Shown here one piece after another: positions 45,101-55,601 of a DNA stretch of 64,000 nt. Below the pieces are notes generated by a model, which ran no database searches, was not told the DNA's origin, and was given only the letters and a program-made list of their open reading frames with translations. Position numbers and translations under genes: made by a program. This DNA comes from Rhynchonema sp. JSB1_4 (Eukaryota > Nematoda > Chromadorea > Monhysterida > Xyalidae). The stretch lies in assembly GCA_030248065.1 (NCBI GenBank), contig JASAMV010008327.1, positions 20,470-84,469 on the forward strand, in the 5' to 3' direction. Numbering within the stretch: the stretch's first letter is position 1; every line of letters begins with the position of its first letter.

Positions 45101-47313
45101 ACGCCTGCGTGCCATAGGTGCTGTCATCGTAGACAGCGATGATGTAGGTCCAGTTGAATCGACTGCAAATATTTATAGGGTGAGATTTGTCGATGAAATT
45201 TACGTTCTTAGTTGGTGTGCACACATTGTAGATTCGTCTCTAACGATGGCCCCTGCAGTAAGGTTGCAAGAGGTTACGGATTTGAAGCAAGAACGTCCTT
45301 CAAAGTGCCCTTTACAGTACTCTTTCAAGGTCACCCGATGATTGGTGCTTGATTCACAAACCGTAAATCGTTGCGTCATAAGCGAAAACTAACGTAAAGA
45401 GATCGACAAGCGCACGGGCCTGGTGGATGGTCGAGGGCACGGTGCGCAAGAAGTATGGATAGCGCGTGGTACTGCTCAGAGCTGGACTCGCTGCGAAGCT
45501 GATCTAGAAGCAGCTGATAGTTAAAGTGCCTCTACAATTGAATGTTGACCGCGTTTGTTTGCAGCGATTTTTTCAGAAAAGGAAGACTAGGTACCAGAAA
45601 CCCACATTTATGAACTGGATTTTCAACTCGTTGCTTTGTGATGTTTCACGGAGCCCACATATTTTCACGGGAGGAGAAAAAATGAAAAAAGTTTGAGGCG
45701 GGCCTGTGCAAGACACAAGGTAATCCACTCTAAGATATTTTCAGCGTTTTATATACAGACGTTTCTCTGTTAAACAAGATATAAAGCATTGCACGAAACG
45801 CCAGGTGTGACTAATGATTAACGAAACACTCCGGAAAATCAAGCCATTTTGAAGCACCCTTTTACTGCTGTATAATTTTAGGCATCTGTGGTGAATGAAA
45901 TAAGTTGTCAATTGCAATTAAAAATCCTCTAATTATCCTGTGTTCAGGATGTGCTTTTCGTTTTTCAAAACCCTACACAGCTCACACAATGTTTACCACA
46001 ATATGCGCAAGGCAGCCATTCCACAGCGCACACACAACGACAACACACAGCGGGCACAGCGACAACACAGCAATGTTTCAGCTGCCAAGCTTTGTTGTGT
46101 GTGTGCGCTGTGGAATGGCTGCCTTGCGCATGTTGTGGTAAACATTGTGTGAGCTGTGTATGGTTTTCAAAAACGAAAAGCACATCCTGAACACAGGATA
46201 ATTAGACGAGTTTTATTTGCAATTGACAACTTGTTTCATTCACCACAGATGCCTAAAATTATACAGCAGTAAAAGGGTGCTTCAAAAAGTCTTGATTTTT
46301 TGGAGTGTTTCGTTTATCATTAGTCACACCTGGCGTTTCGTACAATGCGTTATATCTCGTTTAACAGAGAAACGTCTGTGCATAAAACGCTGAAAATATC
46401 TTAGAGTGGATTACTTTGTGTCTTGCACAGGCCCACCTCAAACTTTTTTCATTTTTTTTCCTCCTGTGAAAATATGTGGGCTCCGTGAAACATCACAAAG
46501 CAACGAGTTGAAAATCCATTCCCTAAATCTAGGTTTCTGATACCCTGCCTTCATTTTCTAAAAATATGGCTGCAAACAAACGCGGTCAACATTCAATTGA
46601 AGAGTCACTTTAAAATAATGACAGATGAAACAGATATACATTATGAGCGAACCTGTGGCAGTTGCACCAATGTAAACAGATCAGCTAATTGCTCTGTCAC
46701 GTGGCTGAACATTGGACCGATTATGCCGATGACATCGTAGTCAACGTCGTAACCCCAATCACGGACGTTGTTCGATAGCAAATGGTTGGTGATGAAGCGC
46801 AGGCCCTGAAATTCAGTACAACTTGTTGCCTGATATTTCTAGGCAGGCGAAGGACAGCGTCTCACACCTTATGAAGTCCCACCCGAGAGCTCGAGCAAGT
46901 GTCCAGCGTCACAGCGCCGAGCACAAATCCGCAACATTTGAGCAATTCTTCATTTATGATGTCCAAACTGAAGTGCAACGCGTGAATGCTGTAGATGCCG
47001 TCGCGCATCACCGAGGTGCTGCATTCGTCTGAATGGAGGTGTGGAACTTTCATAATTTTGGCATTAAAAGCGATTTACCCACGGGGCCTTCGGAGCACTA
47101 ACCGATTTCATCGTCAAAATGATCATGTACTCCAATCAAGGCACCAAGCAGAAGCTCAGGTGTGCCCAGAGCGACAGCTTTATGGCGATAGCGCGCCTGT
47201 GTGAAATTCCGTGTTGGTGGAATCGCAGCGGCATGTTGAATCAAATGAAATAGTGCGATGGCGTAAAAGAGCTCCATCATTGTCATCCACTCAAAGGAAT
47301 CATCGATTCTCAT
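39155..47313 (-). CDS. Metabotropic glutamate receptor-like class C GPCR
   Basis: Exons in transcript order (minus strand): 47313-47103, 47028-46868, 46805-46653, 45503-45394, 45162-44960, 43879-43755, 42869-42657, 42577-42226, 42152-42047, 41894-41732, 41673-41520, 41410-41290, 41217-41064, 40738-40553, 40309-40074, 39692-39355, 39294-39155; 1042 codons including stop. It has a signal peptide (hydrophobic run before AAAIPPT) and a Venus-flytrap domain (LGAVTLDTCSSSR, QISFAASPAL, RFNWTYIIAVYDD, WIGTGMWGSR). A cysteine-rich linker (DKCCWSCVQC) precedes seven membrane spans with class C hallmarks TTPIIKAAGREL, GVGYTISYAAIFVKTKRI, FKARKMPGQFNETRYI and CMFAPKWYIVL. The cytoplasmic tail ends DVQL. 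Several glutamate-binding residues are replaced (see findings), so the ligand is uncertain. The junction at 40074/39692 and the start codon (Met at 47313, or one at 47286-47275) are the least certain. The donor at 42047 is GC instead of GT. Confidence 0.9.
42965..43190. repeat. Palindrome of GGTGTAAA / GCTCGGT units (receptor intron)
   Basis: Arms of about 105 bp: TTTTCGAAACGGTGTAAAG at the left and its complement at the right, made of short repeats related to CGGTGTAAA and AGCTCGGTCGG. The loop carries the motif twice in mirror image: CATGAAACATTCC and AATGTTTCATG, about 20 bp apart. Located in a receptor intron. Confidence 0.8.
45532..46613. repeat. 1.1-kb foldback element (receptor intron)
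   Basis: Two arms of about 530 bp are near-complementary. ATTGAATGTTGACCGCGTTT at the left pairs with its complement near 46590. TGTGATGTTTCACGGAGCCC at 45637 pairs with GGGCTCCGTGAAACATCACA at 46478. GCGCAAGGCAGCCATTCCAC pairs with its complement near 46110. The centre (46070-46085) is CAATGTTTCAGCTGCC. The TGAAACAT core therefore occurs three times, at both arms and at the loop. It lies between receptor exons 3 and 4. Confidence 0.85.
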
Positions 47314-47464
47314 AAAGTAAAATTATTAACATTGCTCTCATCTTCTCAATGCCGTGTGTTTCCTGAAAAAAAAGAGCACTTAATATTCAGCCTGGATTAT
47401 AAGGGAGGAAGCACTGTTCAATAGGTAGGACAAATAAGCTGAGTTCAAATTTTCATAGTTTAAC

Positions 47465-47975
47465 CAGGGTTGGGCAAAAAAAACGACGGCGTTTTTTCTT
47501 AAAAAAACGACGTTTTTAAAAAAAAACGCCTGGGTCGTTTTTCGCTTTTTTTTAAAACCTGAATTTCCTTGATTTTCCCTGATTTTTCAAGGAAAGTACC
47601 CTGATTATCAAGGAAAATCAATTTTTTGTCCCATTTTTTCAAAAAATTTTCGACCAATTTTTACTTTGTCGAGATACGTCGATATACGGAACGGAGTTTG
47701 ACTTTCAGTGATGACCCCGGCCAAAGTTGGTCCCACGATGCGGGTCTGATATGGGATCTTAGCAACTCGCTAGAAAAGGGTTGAAACCTGTTTATTTTGC
47801 CTTAGAACACATAGAATGACTTCATTTAACCACGTTTTCTTCCCAACATGAGCGTTTTCCATTTTTTGGAGGGGCATATTTTGGTCATATGGGCGCTTTA
47901 AAAAACGTTTTTTTTTAAAAAACGTTTTTAAAAAAAACGATTTTTTGAAAAAAAAACGTTTTTTGCCCAACCCTG
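47465..47975. mobile_element. hAT-type MITE, CAGGGTTGG ends, third interior type
   Basis: CAGGGTTGGGCAAAAAAAAC and TTTTTTGCCCAACCCTG ends with exact 8-bp duplication AGTTTAAC (47457-47464 and 47976-47983). The interior (GTTTTTTCTTAAAAAAACG, CCTGATTTTTCAAGGAAAG, AAACGTTTTT repeats) differs from types A and B; only the ends are shared. Confidence 0.9.
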
Positions 47976-48245
47976 AGTTTAACTATAGCAACGCACAAGC
48001 TGAAGTCAAACAAACAAAACAGCGACGAAAAAAGACAGAGCGCTCGGTGAAACATTGCACCCGGAACCACCAAATTTCAATTTTGAACGATCAGTTGAAA
48101 ACAGATGCCAGGTTGGTCAGCTGTGCACGTTCGCAACCACCCATTTCAAACAGCTGGCCAAATCAGCGCAGCCTGGTGCAGCCTGGTGCAGGTTCCTATC
48201 CCCACATGTTTACTATGATGTGATACTTGCTCATGCATGACTGGT

Positions 48246-48522
48246 ATTGGTCGCACAATGGCTATATAAGAATTCATCAAATGAATCCTGATTTTCACGT
48301 TCAGTCACTCTTAACCGCACTGTGCTATTTGCGATTCTCACAAAGCATTTTCAGCTGAAAATAATCTAGCAGAGCATGCACGCTGCTGTGGGTCTGAAAC
48401 ATTTTGGTAACTGCATGGTTTGTGTGTGATCGCGCAACGCAACGTCATTGCCCCGTCACTTTCCTGCTTCACGATCCAGGAAAAAAATTGACCAATTCTT
48501 ATAAAGTCATAGTGCGACCAAC
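48246..48522. mobile_element. MITE, TTGGTCGCACAATG family (F), copy 1
   Basis: Left TTGGTCGCACAATGGCTATA, right TATAAAGTCATAGTGCGACC, an inverted pair. The centre (48393-48410) is GGGTCTGAAACATTTTGG, carrying the motif core. Copy 2 is at 58322-58576 and a lone end occurs at 36936. Confidence 0.7.
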
Positions 48523-49019
48523 ATCATAACGCTCTAGGTAGAGGCCGCTTGAAACGAAAAAGTCAAAAACTCTGTTTGTGCCCCGTGGCTTTAGGGATGG
48601 GGCACATAACGGCATTACGTTTATTAACATGATTCCACCGATGATCTTTCAATGATAAAGCAAACACCCAACACGAGCGACGGAGGGAAAAAAAAAAAAA
48701 AAAACCAACCAAACAGCGCCACCAGACACCCGCCCGACGCGCCTACAATCCATAAAATAGTGCCTAAAACGAGGATTTGGCAGGCTACGCATTTTCTGCA
48801 TATATTTGAAGCCACTTGAATACCGCTCCAGATAGTATCGAAGTAAAAGTCAGGTAACAGGGCTTGGCAAAAAAAGTCTTTTTAAATTTTTTGACTTGTT
48901 TTCGGGAGCACAAAAATTCTCTAAAACGTCCAAATATTGCCTTTTTGGGGGTTATTTTTTGTCTTGTTCTTCTCAAAGGTCGAAAAATGCTCTTCACAAA
49001 ATCACTTTTGGGGCATGTA

Positions 49020-49200
49020 AAGACAAACCACGCCAACACGAGCCCGATTTCGGAGTTGGTGCACTAGCAAAACAAAAAGAAAGAGAAATCCTCATGCGCC
49101 ACGTTGTATTCCACAACGTGTAACATTCCCATATCAGCAGCCACGCATGAATGTTTCACCAATCTAGCACCTTCGAAATCGGGCTCGTGTTGGCGTAGTG
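49020..49200. mobile_element. Foldback MITE, family E copy 3
   Basis: ACGCCAACACGAGCCCGATT at the left and its complement ending TGTTGGCGTAGTG at the right; centre TGTAACATTCCCATATCAG and GAATGTTTCACCAATCTAGC. More diverged than copies 1 and 2 and intergenic. Confidence 0.7.
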
Positions 49201-50283
49201 TATATTACTTTATTTGGTGTTCCAAACGATGTTATTGAATGTACCTATAATTCCTAGAAATTCCACGATGATTACTGACGGGAAACGGTCCAAGGACGGG
49301 AAAACGTGAGAAATGGCCAATTTCCCGTGGGAATTTTCCGTCACTATTTCCCGCGAGAAATGCCATTATCAAAAACATTTCTGGGGAAAAAGGGAGGGAA
49401 ATTTCCCGCAAATAGTATCCCTACCTCCCGCGAGCCTTACAAAAGTTACTAGCCAAGTTGCATTTTTTCGCGTTTTTTGCGCGTTTCCTAGGCTAATTTT
49501 GTCAAATTTCACCAAACTGAGACTTTTTAAAAAAGTTGTTCTTTAAAAAATATTTTTCAGCCATGTCAGATACTGTAAAGTATCTGCCTTCGTGTGCCAC
49601 AGAAAGAGCTCTGCCTGAAATGGAAAATATAACCATCAATATGCTATGTATTCCGCGCACCTAATTAAACAAATTGGGGTTCGAGGCGAAAAGATTTGGC
49701 TAGATGTTTTAATTATAGAGCCACTCGACCTCCATGCTCGGTGTGTCGAACGAGTAAAACCACCCAATTTGATCACAGATTAGTGGAGGCACAACTTCTC
49801 ACTAATCTGACCGTCCCGATTGGTTTGAGTTGGCCTTGTCCGTTGAGCCGATTTCGATAATCGAAATATGTAAGGTGATCACATCGCGTAATACCATAGG
49901 TATCTAAAGCGCAACAAAACTAATCAGCTGGGTATTTTGCGTGCCTTAAAAGTCATCTGGGCAACAACAAGAATTTATTTCCGGTAATCACAGATTTGTG
50001 GAGGCACAACTTCCCAATAATCTGTCCGTCCCGATCGGCTTGAGTTGGCCTTTGTCTGCTGAGCCGATTTCGACTGCGTTAGTCACGACGATAATTAATT
50101 TTTATTTTTACGGCATCTGTTGTTTTGTCGAATCGATTCGGGTTTGCTGGCTCGGATGGTCGGCACTTCCTCGGGTCCTCGGCGAGTCGGGGCCTGCTGC
50201 ATCGAGGGCAAACAGAGCAATTGCACAGTTGTAAGCTTGGAATAGGTGCTACCGTAAAAACCAAAATAGAAGGGGGCTCTATT

Positions 50284-51609
50284 CAGGGTTGGAGAAAAAA
50301 AAAATTTTTGTTTCAAAAGGTTTTTGAAAAATTTAAAAAAAAATTTTTTTTTAAAAATTTTCGGGGGAACAAAATGTTCTAAAAAACGTCCAAAAATGGC
50401 CTTTTTGGGGGTTATTTTTTGTCATTTTTTCTCAAGGGTCGAAAAATTTTCTTCACAAAATCACCTTTGGGGCATGTATTTGGTACCTTAGATACCCCAA
50501 ATGATGTTATTATACCTTCCCTTGATACATGGGACACAGTATGCATGTGCCTATAATATATTATGGTACTTCGATGTCATACCCCATCAGGTCGGTCATA
50601 TACAGGGTTGGATTAAAAAATTTTTTTATTATCGAACTTTTTTTAAAAAAAAAATTTTTAAAATTTTTTTTTTAAAATCACTTTTTTTTTATTCCGGACC
50701 CCCCAAAAATTGGTTTCTTCAGGAATCAAATTTCTGAAATCATGTCAGTAAGGTATGTTTTGAGGGACACTAGAGAGAACTTTTCCACTGACTTGCATGT
50801 TTACGTAATCACCTGCGATCTAATCCCTTTTGGTCATGATTTTGCGAAATTCGAAGGTAATGTGTGTGTAATGTGGGTATACATACTGTATGTGACAAAG
50901 GGAAGACCAACCTTCTGTTTGTGAATTTGGGGATAAATTTGCTGAGAGATAAAGACTCACACCATAATCACTTTGTGTCACAAAAGCAACAAATAGCTAA
51001 TCCACACAACTGCAAACAGGCGAGCAACGTGGAGTGTGTGGATAGCGCTTACGACACGCTCAATAACTGTACAGTATACGGTATGGGGTGTCCTATATTA
51101 TACATGCAGCTGTTGTTGGGATGTCTGGGAACTGTATGAGTCCATCACAACACCATTTCAAACTGAAGTAGCAGCGCCACAGCCAATTTTTTGAGAAACA
51201 TGGGCAATAAAACACATGAAAACATGCATTTTTATCTTAAAAAAGTCAGAAAATAACGAAAAAAAGTGATGAAATAGTAAAAAAAAGTGGACTTACTTTT
51301 TAAAATTTTAAAATAAAAAAAGTGGCCAACTTTTTTTTTAAAAAAAGTTTTTACTTTTTTTTAAATCCAACCCTGGTCATATACGACTACTGATTCAGCT
51401 GCCCGACAAGTATTTCTGCAGCTTTCTCAATTCTGTGTGGTTTATGAGTGAATCTTGCTTATTCGGCCACAAACTGTTGTGTCCGATACCACAGAGCAGC
51501 AATCATCGGTCCATATCAAGCACAGACTGTTGGATCGTACCGAAATGACGTAAACACCCTTGATAAGTGATGCAAACCAAGTCACAAAAGTGACTTGTCA
51601 ATTAAAGTT
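50284..51609. mobile_element. hAT-type MITE, CAGGGTTGG type B, interrupted, right end missing
   Basis: Starts CAGGGTTGGAGAAAAAAAA and follows type B (GCCTTTTTGGGGGTTATTTT, ATACCCCATCAGGTCGGTCA, then after the insertion CTGATTCAGCTGCCCGACAA and CATCGGTCCATATCAAGCAC). It stops at AATTAAAGTTG, where a G tract begins, so the right terminus is lost. A type A element sits inside it. Confidence 0.8.
50603..51375. mobile_element. hAT-type MITE, CAGGGTTGG type A, nested in type B
   Basis: CAGGGTTGGATTAAAAAATT and TTTTTTAAATCCAACCCTG, with exact 8-bp duplication GTCATATA (50595-50602 and 51376-51383) at a site that is intact in the type B copy at 37993-38709. Confidence 0.92.
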
Positions 51610-53049
51610 GGGGGGGGGGGGGGTTTTCCGGGGGGGCTGTATTTTGGTTTTTACGGTATCCAGCTTTTTACCATCTTGAGTTGCTAGTTGGGGATGACGC
51701 CTAGGCTGGTGTTCCCAACGCTTCGGCGCTTTTAGAAAAATGCGGTTTGTCGCACCTTTTTTGCGACTTGTCTTGGAACTGGGCCCTTGATTTTGCTTGC
51801 GGAGTGTCAGTCACACCACCACGTGTTTTGGTAGCACGACTTTGTTGCGCCCCACTTACATATTCCAAAGTCTTCGGGTGCAGAATCGAACGAGTCGTCA
51901 AACAAATAATGAAAGAGGACAAAATGTTGGGACAAAAAGGTCACCTAGTCAGTAACTGCGTTTTTTAAAAAAATTCAAAACTCTATTGTTTTTCTCAAAA
52001 AGAGTGACAACTTTGCAACAATTACACGTGAAATTTGTGGATTCGCAATGTCACTGTCACAAAAGGATAGAAGCAAGAAATTGGCCAATCAAGCATATAA
52101 ACTACAAAGCTCGGTTCTTGCGGTTATATCTAGGCTCATATAGTGACAATAAAGAAACAGGCTTGTGAGACATAAGAAACAACATTGTGAAACCAAGAAC
52201 CCAACATGCAAAGCCATGCACAACGCGCGCAAATAGCAGATGTTTCACGCGCGTTATATAAGCGCGCGCGCTCTTTGACTTTATTACACGTGGCTGCTGT
52301 ATGCGTGCTTTCAAAAGTTGGTTTTATACGTTTATTGTAACAATTCCGCAGAATAATAAATTGCTAACTAAATAGTAGTGGAATCATGTTCAGTTGTTGT
52401 GCATACAGTTTTATGTAGATGTAGCCACGATTTAGAATGGGTTTAGGCTTGTGCAGTTGACGCACGTGTTGCGCTAGGCATGCGCAAACACTGCATTTCT
52501 AGCGCGTTCATGTTTGAGCTTTGCTTTTGCATTGACGACATAGCACACACAAATGTGAGAGAACAACAAGATCCATAAGTAGTTGTAACCAGATGCAGGC
52601 GCACATACACATTGGTTGTTGAGCTGGCCATACATATGTGTGCATAGGCCAACATTGATTATCGAAATATGTATTGTGATCACATCGCGTACATAGGTAC
52701 AGTATCTACCTAAAGCGCAAAATATTCATCAGCTGGGTATTTTGCGTGCCTCAAAAGTCATCTGGGCAACAACAAGAATTTATTTCCGGTAATCACAGAT
52801 TTGTGGAGGCACAACTTCCCAATAATCTGTCCGTCCCGATCGGCTTGAGTTGGCCTTTGTCTGCTGAGCCGATTTCGACTGCGTTAGTCACGACGATAAT
52901 TAATTTTTATTTTTACGGCTTCTGTTGTTTTGTCGAATTAATTCGGGTTTACTTGGCTTGGATGGTCGGCACACTTCCTTGGGTCATCGGCGAGTCGGGG
53001 CCTTCTGCATCGATGCCAAGGCAAACTAACCAATTGCACCTGGGGAAGG

Positions 53050-53235
53050 GTACGGGTGTGTACCTGACTACGGTTGGTACTTATCGACCATTGGATAACA
53101 TGGTTTTCGTATCACTTTATATCCACTTAGAATCCATTATGTAACAAAAACACCACTATTTTGTACTTGAACGCTCATTTTTATCGTGTTGGGCAGATTT
53201 TGGCTGGAATAAAAAAAATTTCAATTAAAAAGAAT
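53050..53235. repeat. Dispersed repeat family G, copy 2 (inverted)
   Basis: Reverse complement of 36725-36960: ACCTGACTACGGTTGGTACT, GAACGCTCATTTTTATCGTG and TGGGCAGATTTTGGCTGGAA. No coding potential. Confidence 0.55.
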
Positions 53236-54469
53236 TTAAAAATGGGGCTCGAATAAAGTTTTTTTTATTAACCACTGGGCATGGATAAGTAAATGCCCAC
53301 CCAGTCACATGTACGTGTGTAGTCATATGAGAGGCCTTGTGAGTGTGTGCACTATGTCTAGATGCCACAAAACAACGATTATGGCGCCCAATACACCCAT
53401 GGTAGGGTTAGGTGATGTCAACAGTGGCAATTTTTATGAAAAAATAGCACTTTTAGAGCAAAAAAGGAGAAATTTTCGAACTTTGAATTAATAAAAAAAT
53501 TTCTTTTAAGTTTTGGAACGAATTTTTAAATAAAAATTTTTTTAATAGAAATTTTTTTTAAACCACTGGATGTGGCCACGATTTAGAATGGGTTCTTGGC
53601 AGTGGCAGACACACACTTGCAAGTCTTACGCCCATAAAACATGTAAAGGTACAAACATCAACGCGCTTTGAACAAATGTTGCTTTGCGCTGTGCGATGTA
53701 AATGTTGCACGTGATACACAAAAGAATTATTACGGTACGTGCGAAACGATTCCGTGGCATGTCACGCCATGGAAAACCTAAAATTTAAAAAAAGCCAACT
53801 TTATAAATATGCATGACTGACCAACAAGCGTAATTTTGATCTGTGTGTACATCTGTCATATTGTTCTGAATTGCTCTCACTTCACCCAGGAAAGCAAGGC
53901 CGTCGGCGTGATATTTTCACCGTATCGTGTTATGTTGCCTTGCGCGACCACTTTAGATCGGGATTACCGTAGTGTTGATACTTTACAAGTTACCAGCATA
54001 TTGAGATAGCAAGCTCTTGACAAGGCGTTGGTTACGGCATCATCAATAATTCATTGCAGTTGCTTACGTAACGGAGCCCAAAACTGTATTTTTCAGGCTT
54101 GTTTTGTGAAATATATGAACAAGAAAGCACAATAGCTGGTGAACGGTGTCTTGATCATAAAGTACCTGTTATTTGCAAGTAAATTTAACCAAACGTGGCC
54201 TGGGACAAACGATGTCGAACAAAACCAAATATGAAACGTCAATCAGTTCAGTCTGAATGGCGCCGTACACACGCTCCAAGAAAGCCTGTCTTATTGTAAA
54301 GTGGTTAATGCATATGGTTGACTTATGATTCTGAAGTTATGCGGCGCTAGTGAATTCATGAATGTTGTGACAATGTTTTGCCAAACATTGTGTGTCAACC
54401 ACATAAAATTGAGCCCAGCGTACTTCAACCATACGGCGATATTGTGCGACGGTTCATTCCCGGGGCACA

Positions 54470-54619
54470 GGTTCAGGCCCGGCCATTTAGGCCCGGCCGA
54501 TTCAGGCCCGGCTGGAGCCTAAGCCTAAGCGTATGAAAGGGGGAAATATGCTGGGCCTGAATTGGCCGGGCCTGAAAAACTGGGCCTGAAAAGGTCGGGC
54601 TTGAACTTCCGGGCCTGAA
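54470..54619. repeat. GC-rich foldback of GGCCCGGCC units
   Basis: TTCAGGCCCGGCC repeated three times on the left and GGGCCTGAA/GGCCGGGCCTGAA four times on the right form an inverted structure around AGCCTAAGCCTAAGCG. The same GCCTAAGCC unit appears in MITE family B and near 59225. Confidence 0.6.
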
Positions 54620-54784
54620 AAGTCGAGGAATAATGCGGCGATTATACTGTATTTATACGCTGCCTGTTTTTTTAGATATTTTTATGCAGGTATTTTCTGC
54701 GTTGGATCTCACGTGCCCCCGCCTGTTCATTTTCAAAAGGACCATTTAGCACCAACAAAACCGTTCAGCTTACTTGCACACAAA

Positions 54785-55601
54785 ATGGCTGGACTTCCAA
54801 GCTCCCTTTTTTCTGTAAGTTTGTACGTTTCAATTCTTATTAATGACGAAATTTGATTTTATATTCCAATAATTTCCTTCACTTTTTACCCCAGGTTTTT
54901 CTTGCCGCCTTTTGCACAACAGTCACGGTCAACGCTCAAGAACTGACAAAATGTCGGCAAGAAAAGGCAGATGCGATGGCAAAACTGAATGAAATGGTTG
55001 CGCTCGGAGTTATGGATTATGGATACGCCGGACCGAATTGTGAAGAAAACGGTCCGTGCTCTGATAACTTGGCAGTCGAGTTATAATTTCATCAATAAAT
55101 GGTGTATGGAACTCTCCTCCTCCCCTCGAAAATGGTGCGAGTCCTTAATCGATTTGCACTAATCGCCGACAAAAGTTTGATTGATTTTTTCAAAGATAAG
55201 TTACAAAATTATTTTCACATTTTATTCCATCTTCAGGCGACTATGTAACGAGACAATGCGAGTGCACTGTTTATGATGGCGCTTGCATTTGCCGGTGCGT
55301 GCATCCGCGCACTGGCGAAACCGTGAGAGGTTGGCTGATGTTTCAGTCACAGATTGAGTTAGGGTTGGGGAATTCGGAAAATACATATTTCTGGCGTACA
55401 TGCTCATTCAAAGCTGCTTACACTTTGACGAACAGAGTTGACGACCTTCATTAACGAGTAATCAATCAGACGGATAATTTGATGAGCCCGGTGACTTATA
55501 ACATTGTGTTACTTACAGACATTCCGACTTGCTCACCACGAGATGGATGGGAAAAATACACGAATTGCCTGCGACAAAACCGTGAAAATGCTTGTGATTG
55601 A
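54785..55601 (+). CDS. Small secreted protein with thyroglobulin type-1-like domain
   Basis: Exons 54785-54814, 54895-55051, 55237-55329, 55519-55601 (120 aa). A signal peptide (MAGLPSSLFS joined to VFLAAFCTTVTVNA) is followed by one cysteine-rich domain: TKCRQEKADA, GPNCEENGDYVTRQCE, CICRCVHPRTGETVRDIPTC, and a tail DGWEKYTNCLRQNRENACD. The spacing (C, then GDYxxRQC, then C-x-C before a HPRTGE stretch) matches thyroglobulin type-1 modules, although the usual CWCV is CRCV. Such domains often inhibit cysteine proteases; that role is inference. The exon 3 donor was placed at GAG|GTTGGC because it alone keeps the cysteine-rich reading; GTGAGA six bases earlier is the stronger-looking donor but loses it. 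Confidence 0.75.
55094..55099 (+). terminator. Possible alternative polyadenylation signal
   Basis: If the intron at 55052-55236 is retained, the frame runs GPCSDNLAVEL to a stop at 55083-55085, and AATAAA follows within 15 bp. This could give a short isoform with half the domain. It may also be chance in AT-rich DNA. Confidence 0.35.

Larger units (their letters stand above)
50250..51657. mobile_element. TA-flanked element carrying the hAT nest
   Basis: TACCGTAAAAACCAAAATAG at the left and TATTTTGGTTTTTACGGTA at the right are inverted ends, each beginning with TA, followed by G-rich or C-rich tracts on the inside. This suggests a small Tc1/mariner-like MITE into which a type B hAT element (50284) inserted. 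The right junction at 51610-51636 is a homopolymeric G block that looks unreliable. Confidence 0.5.
49861..53037 (+). repeat. Direct duplication, copies at 49861-50226 and 52660-53037
   Basis: Both copies contain ATCGAAATATGT, CAGCTGGGTATTTTGCGTGC, GGAGGCACAACTTCCCAATA and GTCACGACGATAATTAATTT, nearly identical for about 370 bp. A degenerate extra unit of the GGAGGCACAACTTC block precedes the first copy at 49780-49860. The 2.4 kb between copies holds transposons. Likely a dispersed repeat of unknown class. Confidence 0.65.
47314..54784. other. Repeat-rich intergenic region
   Basis: About 7.5 kb between divergent genes. It holds several MITEs (47465-47975, 48246-48522, 49020-49200, 50250-51657), a dispersed duplication (49861-50226 and 52660-53037) and a GC-rich foldback at 54470-54619. 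I found no exon chain with consistent phase. Short open frames at 51701-51968 and 52443-52683 have no recognisable domain. Promoters of both flanking genes should lie at its ends. Confidence 0.5.

Noticed and set aside
51701..51968. 73-aa frames on both strands after the transposon nest
   Set aside because: No recognisable domain, signal or splice partner; overlapping antisense frames of similar length are typical of chance.
54785..55329. Splice donor GAAACC|GTGAGA for exon 3 of the thyroglobulin-like gene
   Set aside because: Better consensus, but it reads the last exon without its conserved cysteines; GAG|GTTGGC keeps the cysteine-rich tail in frame.
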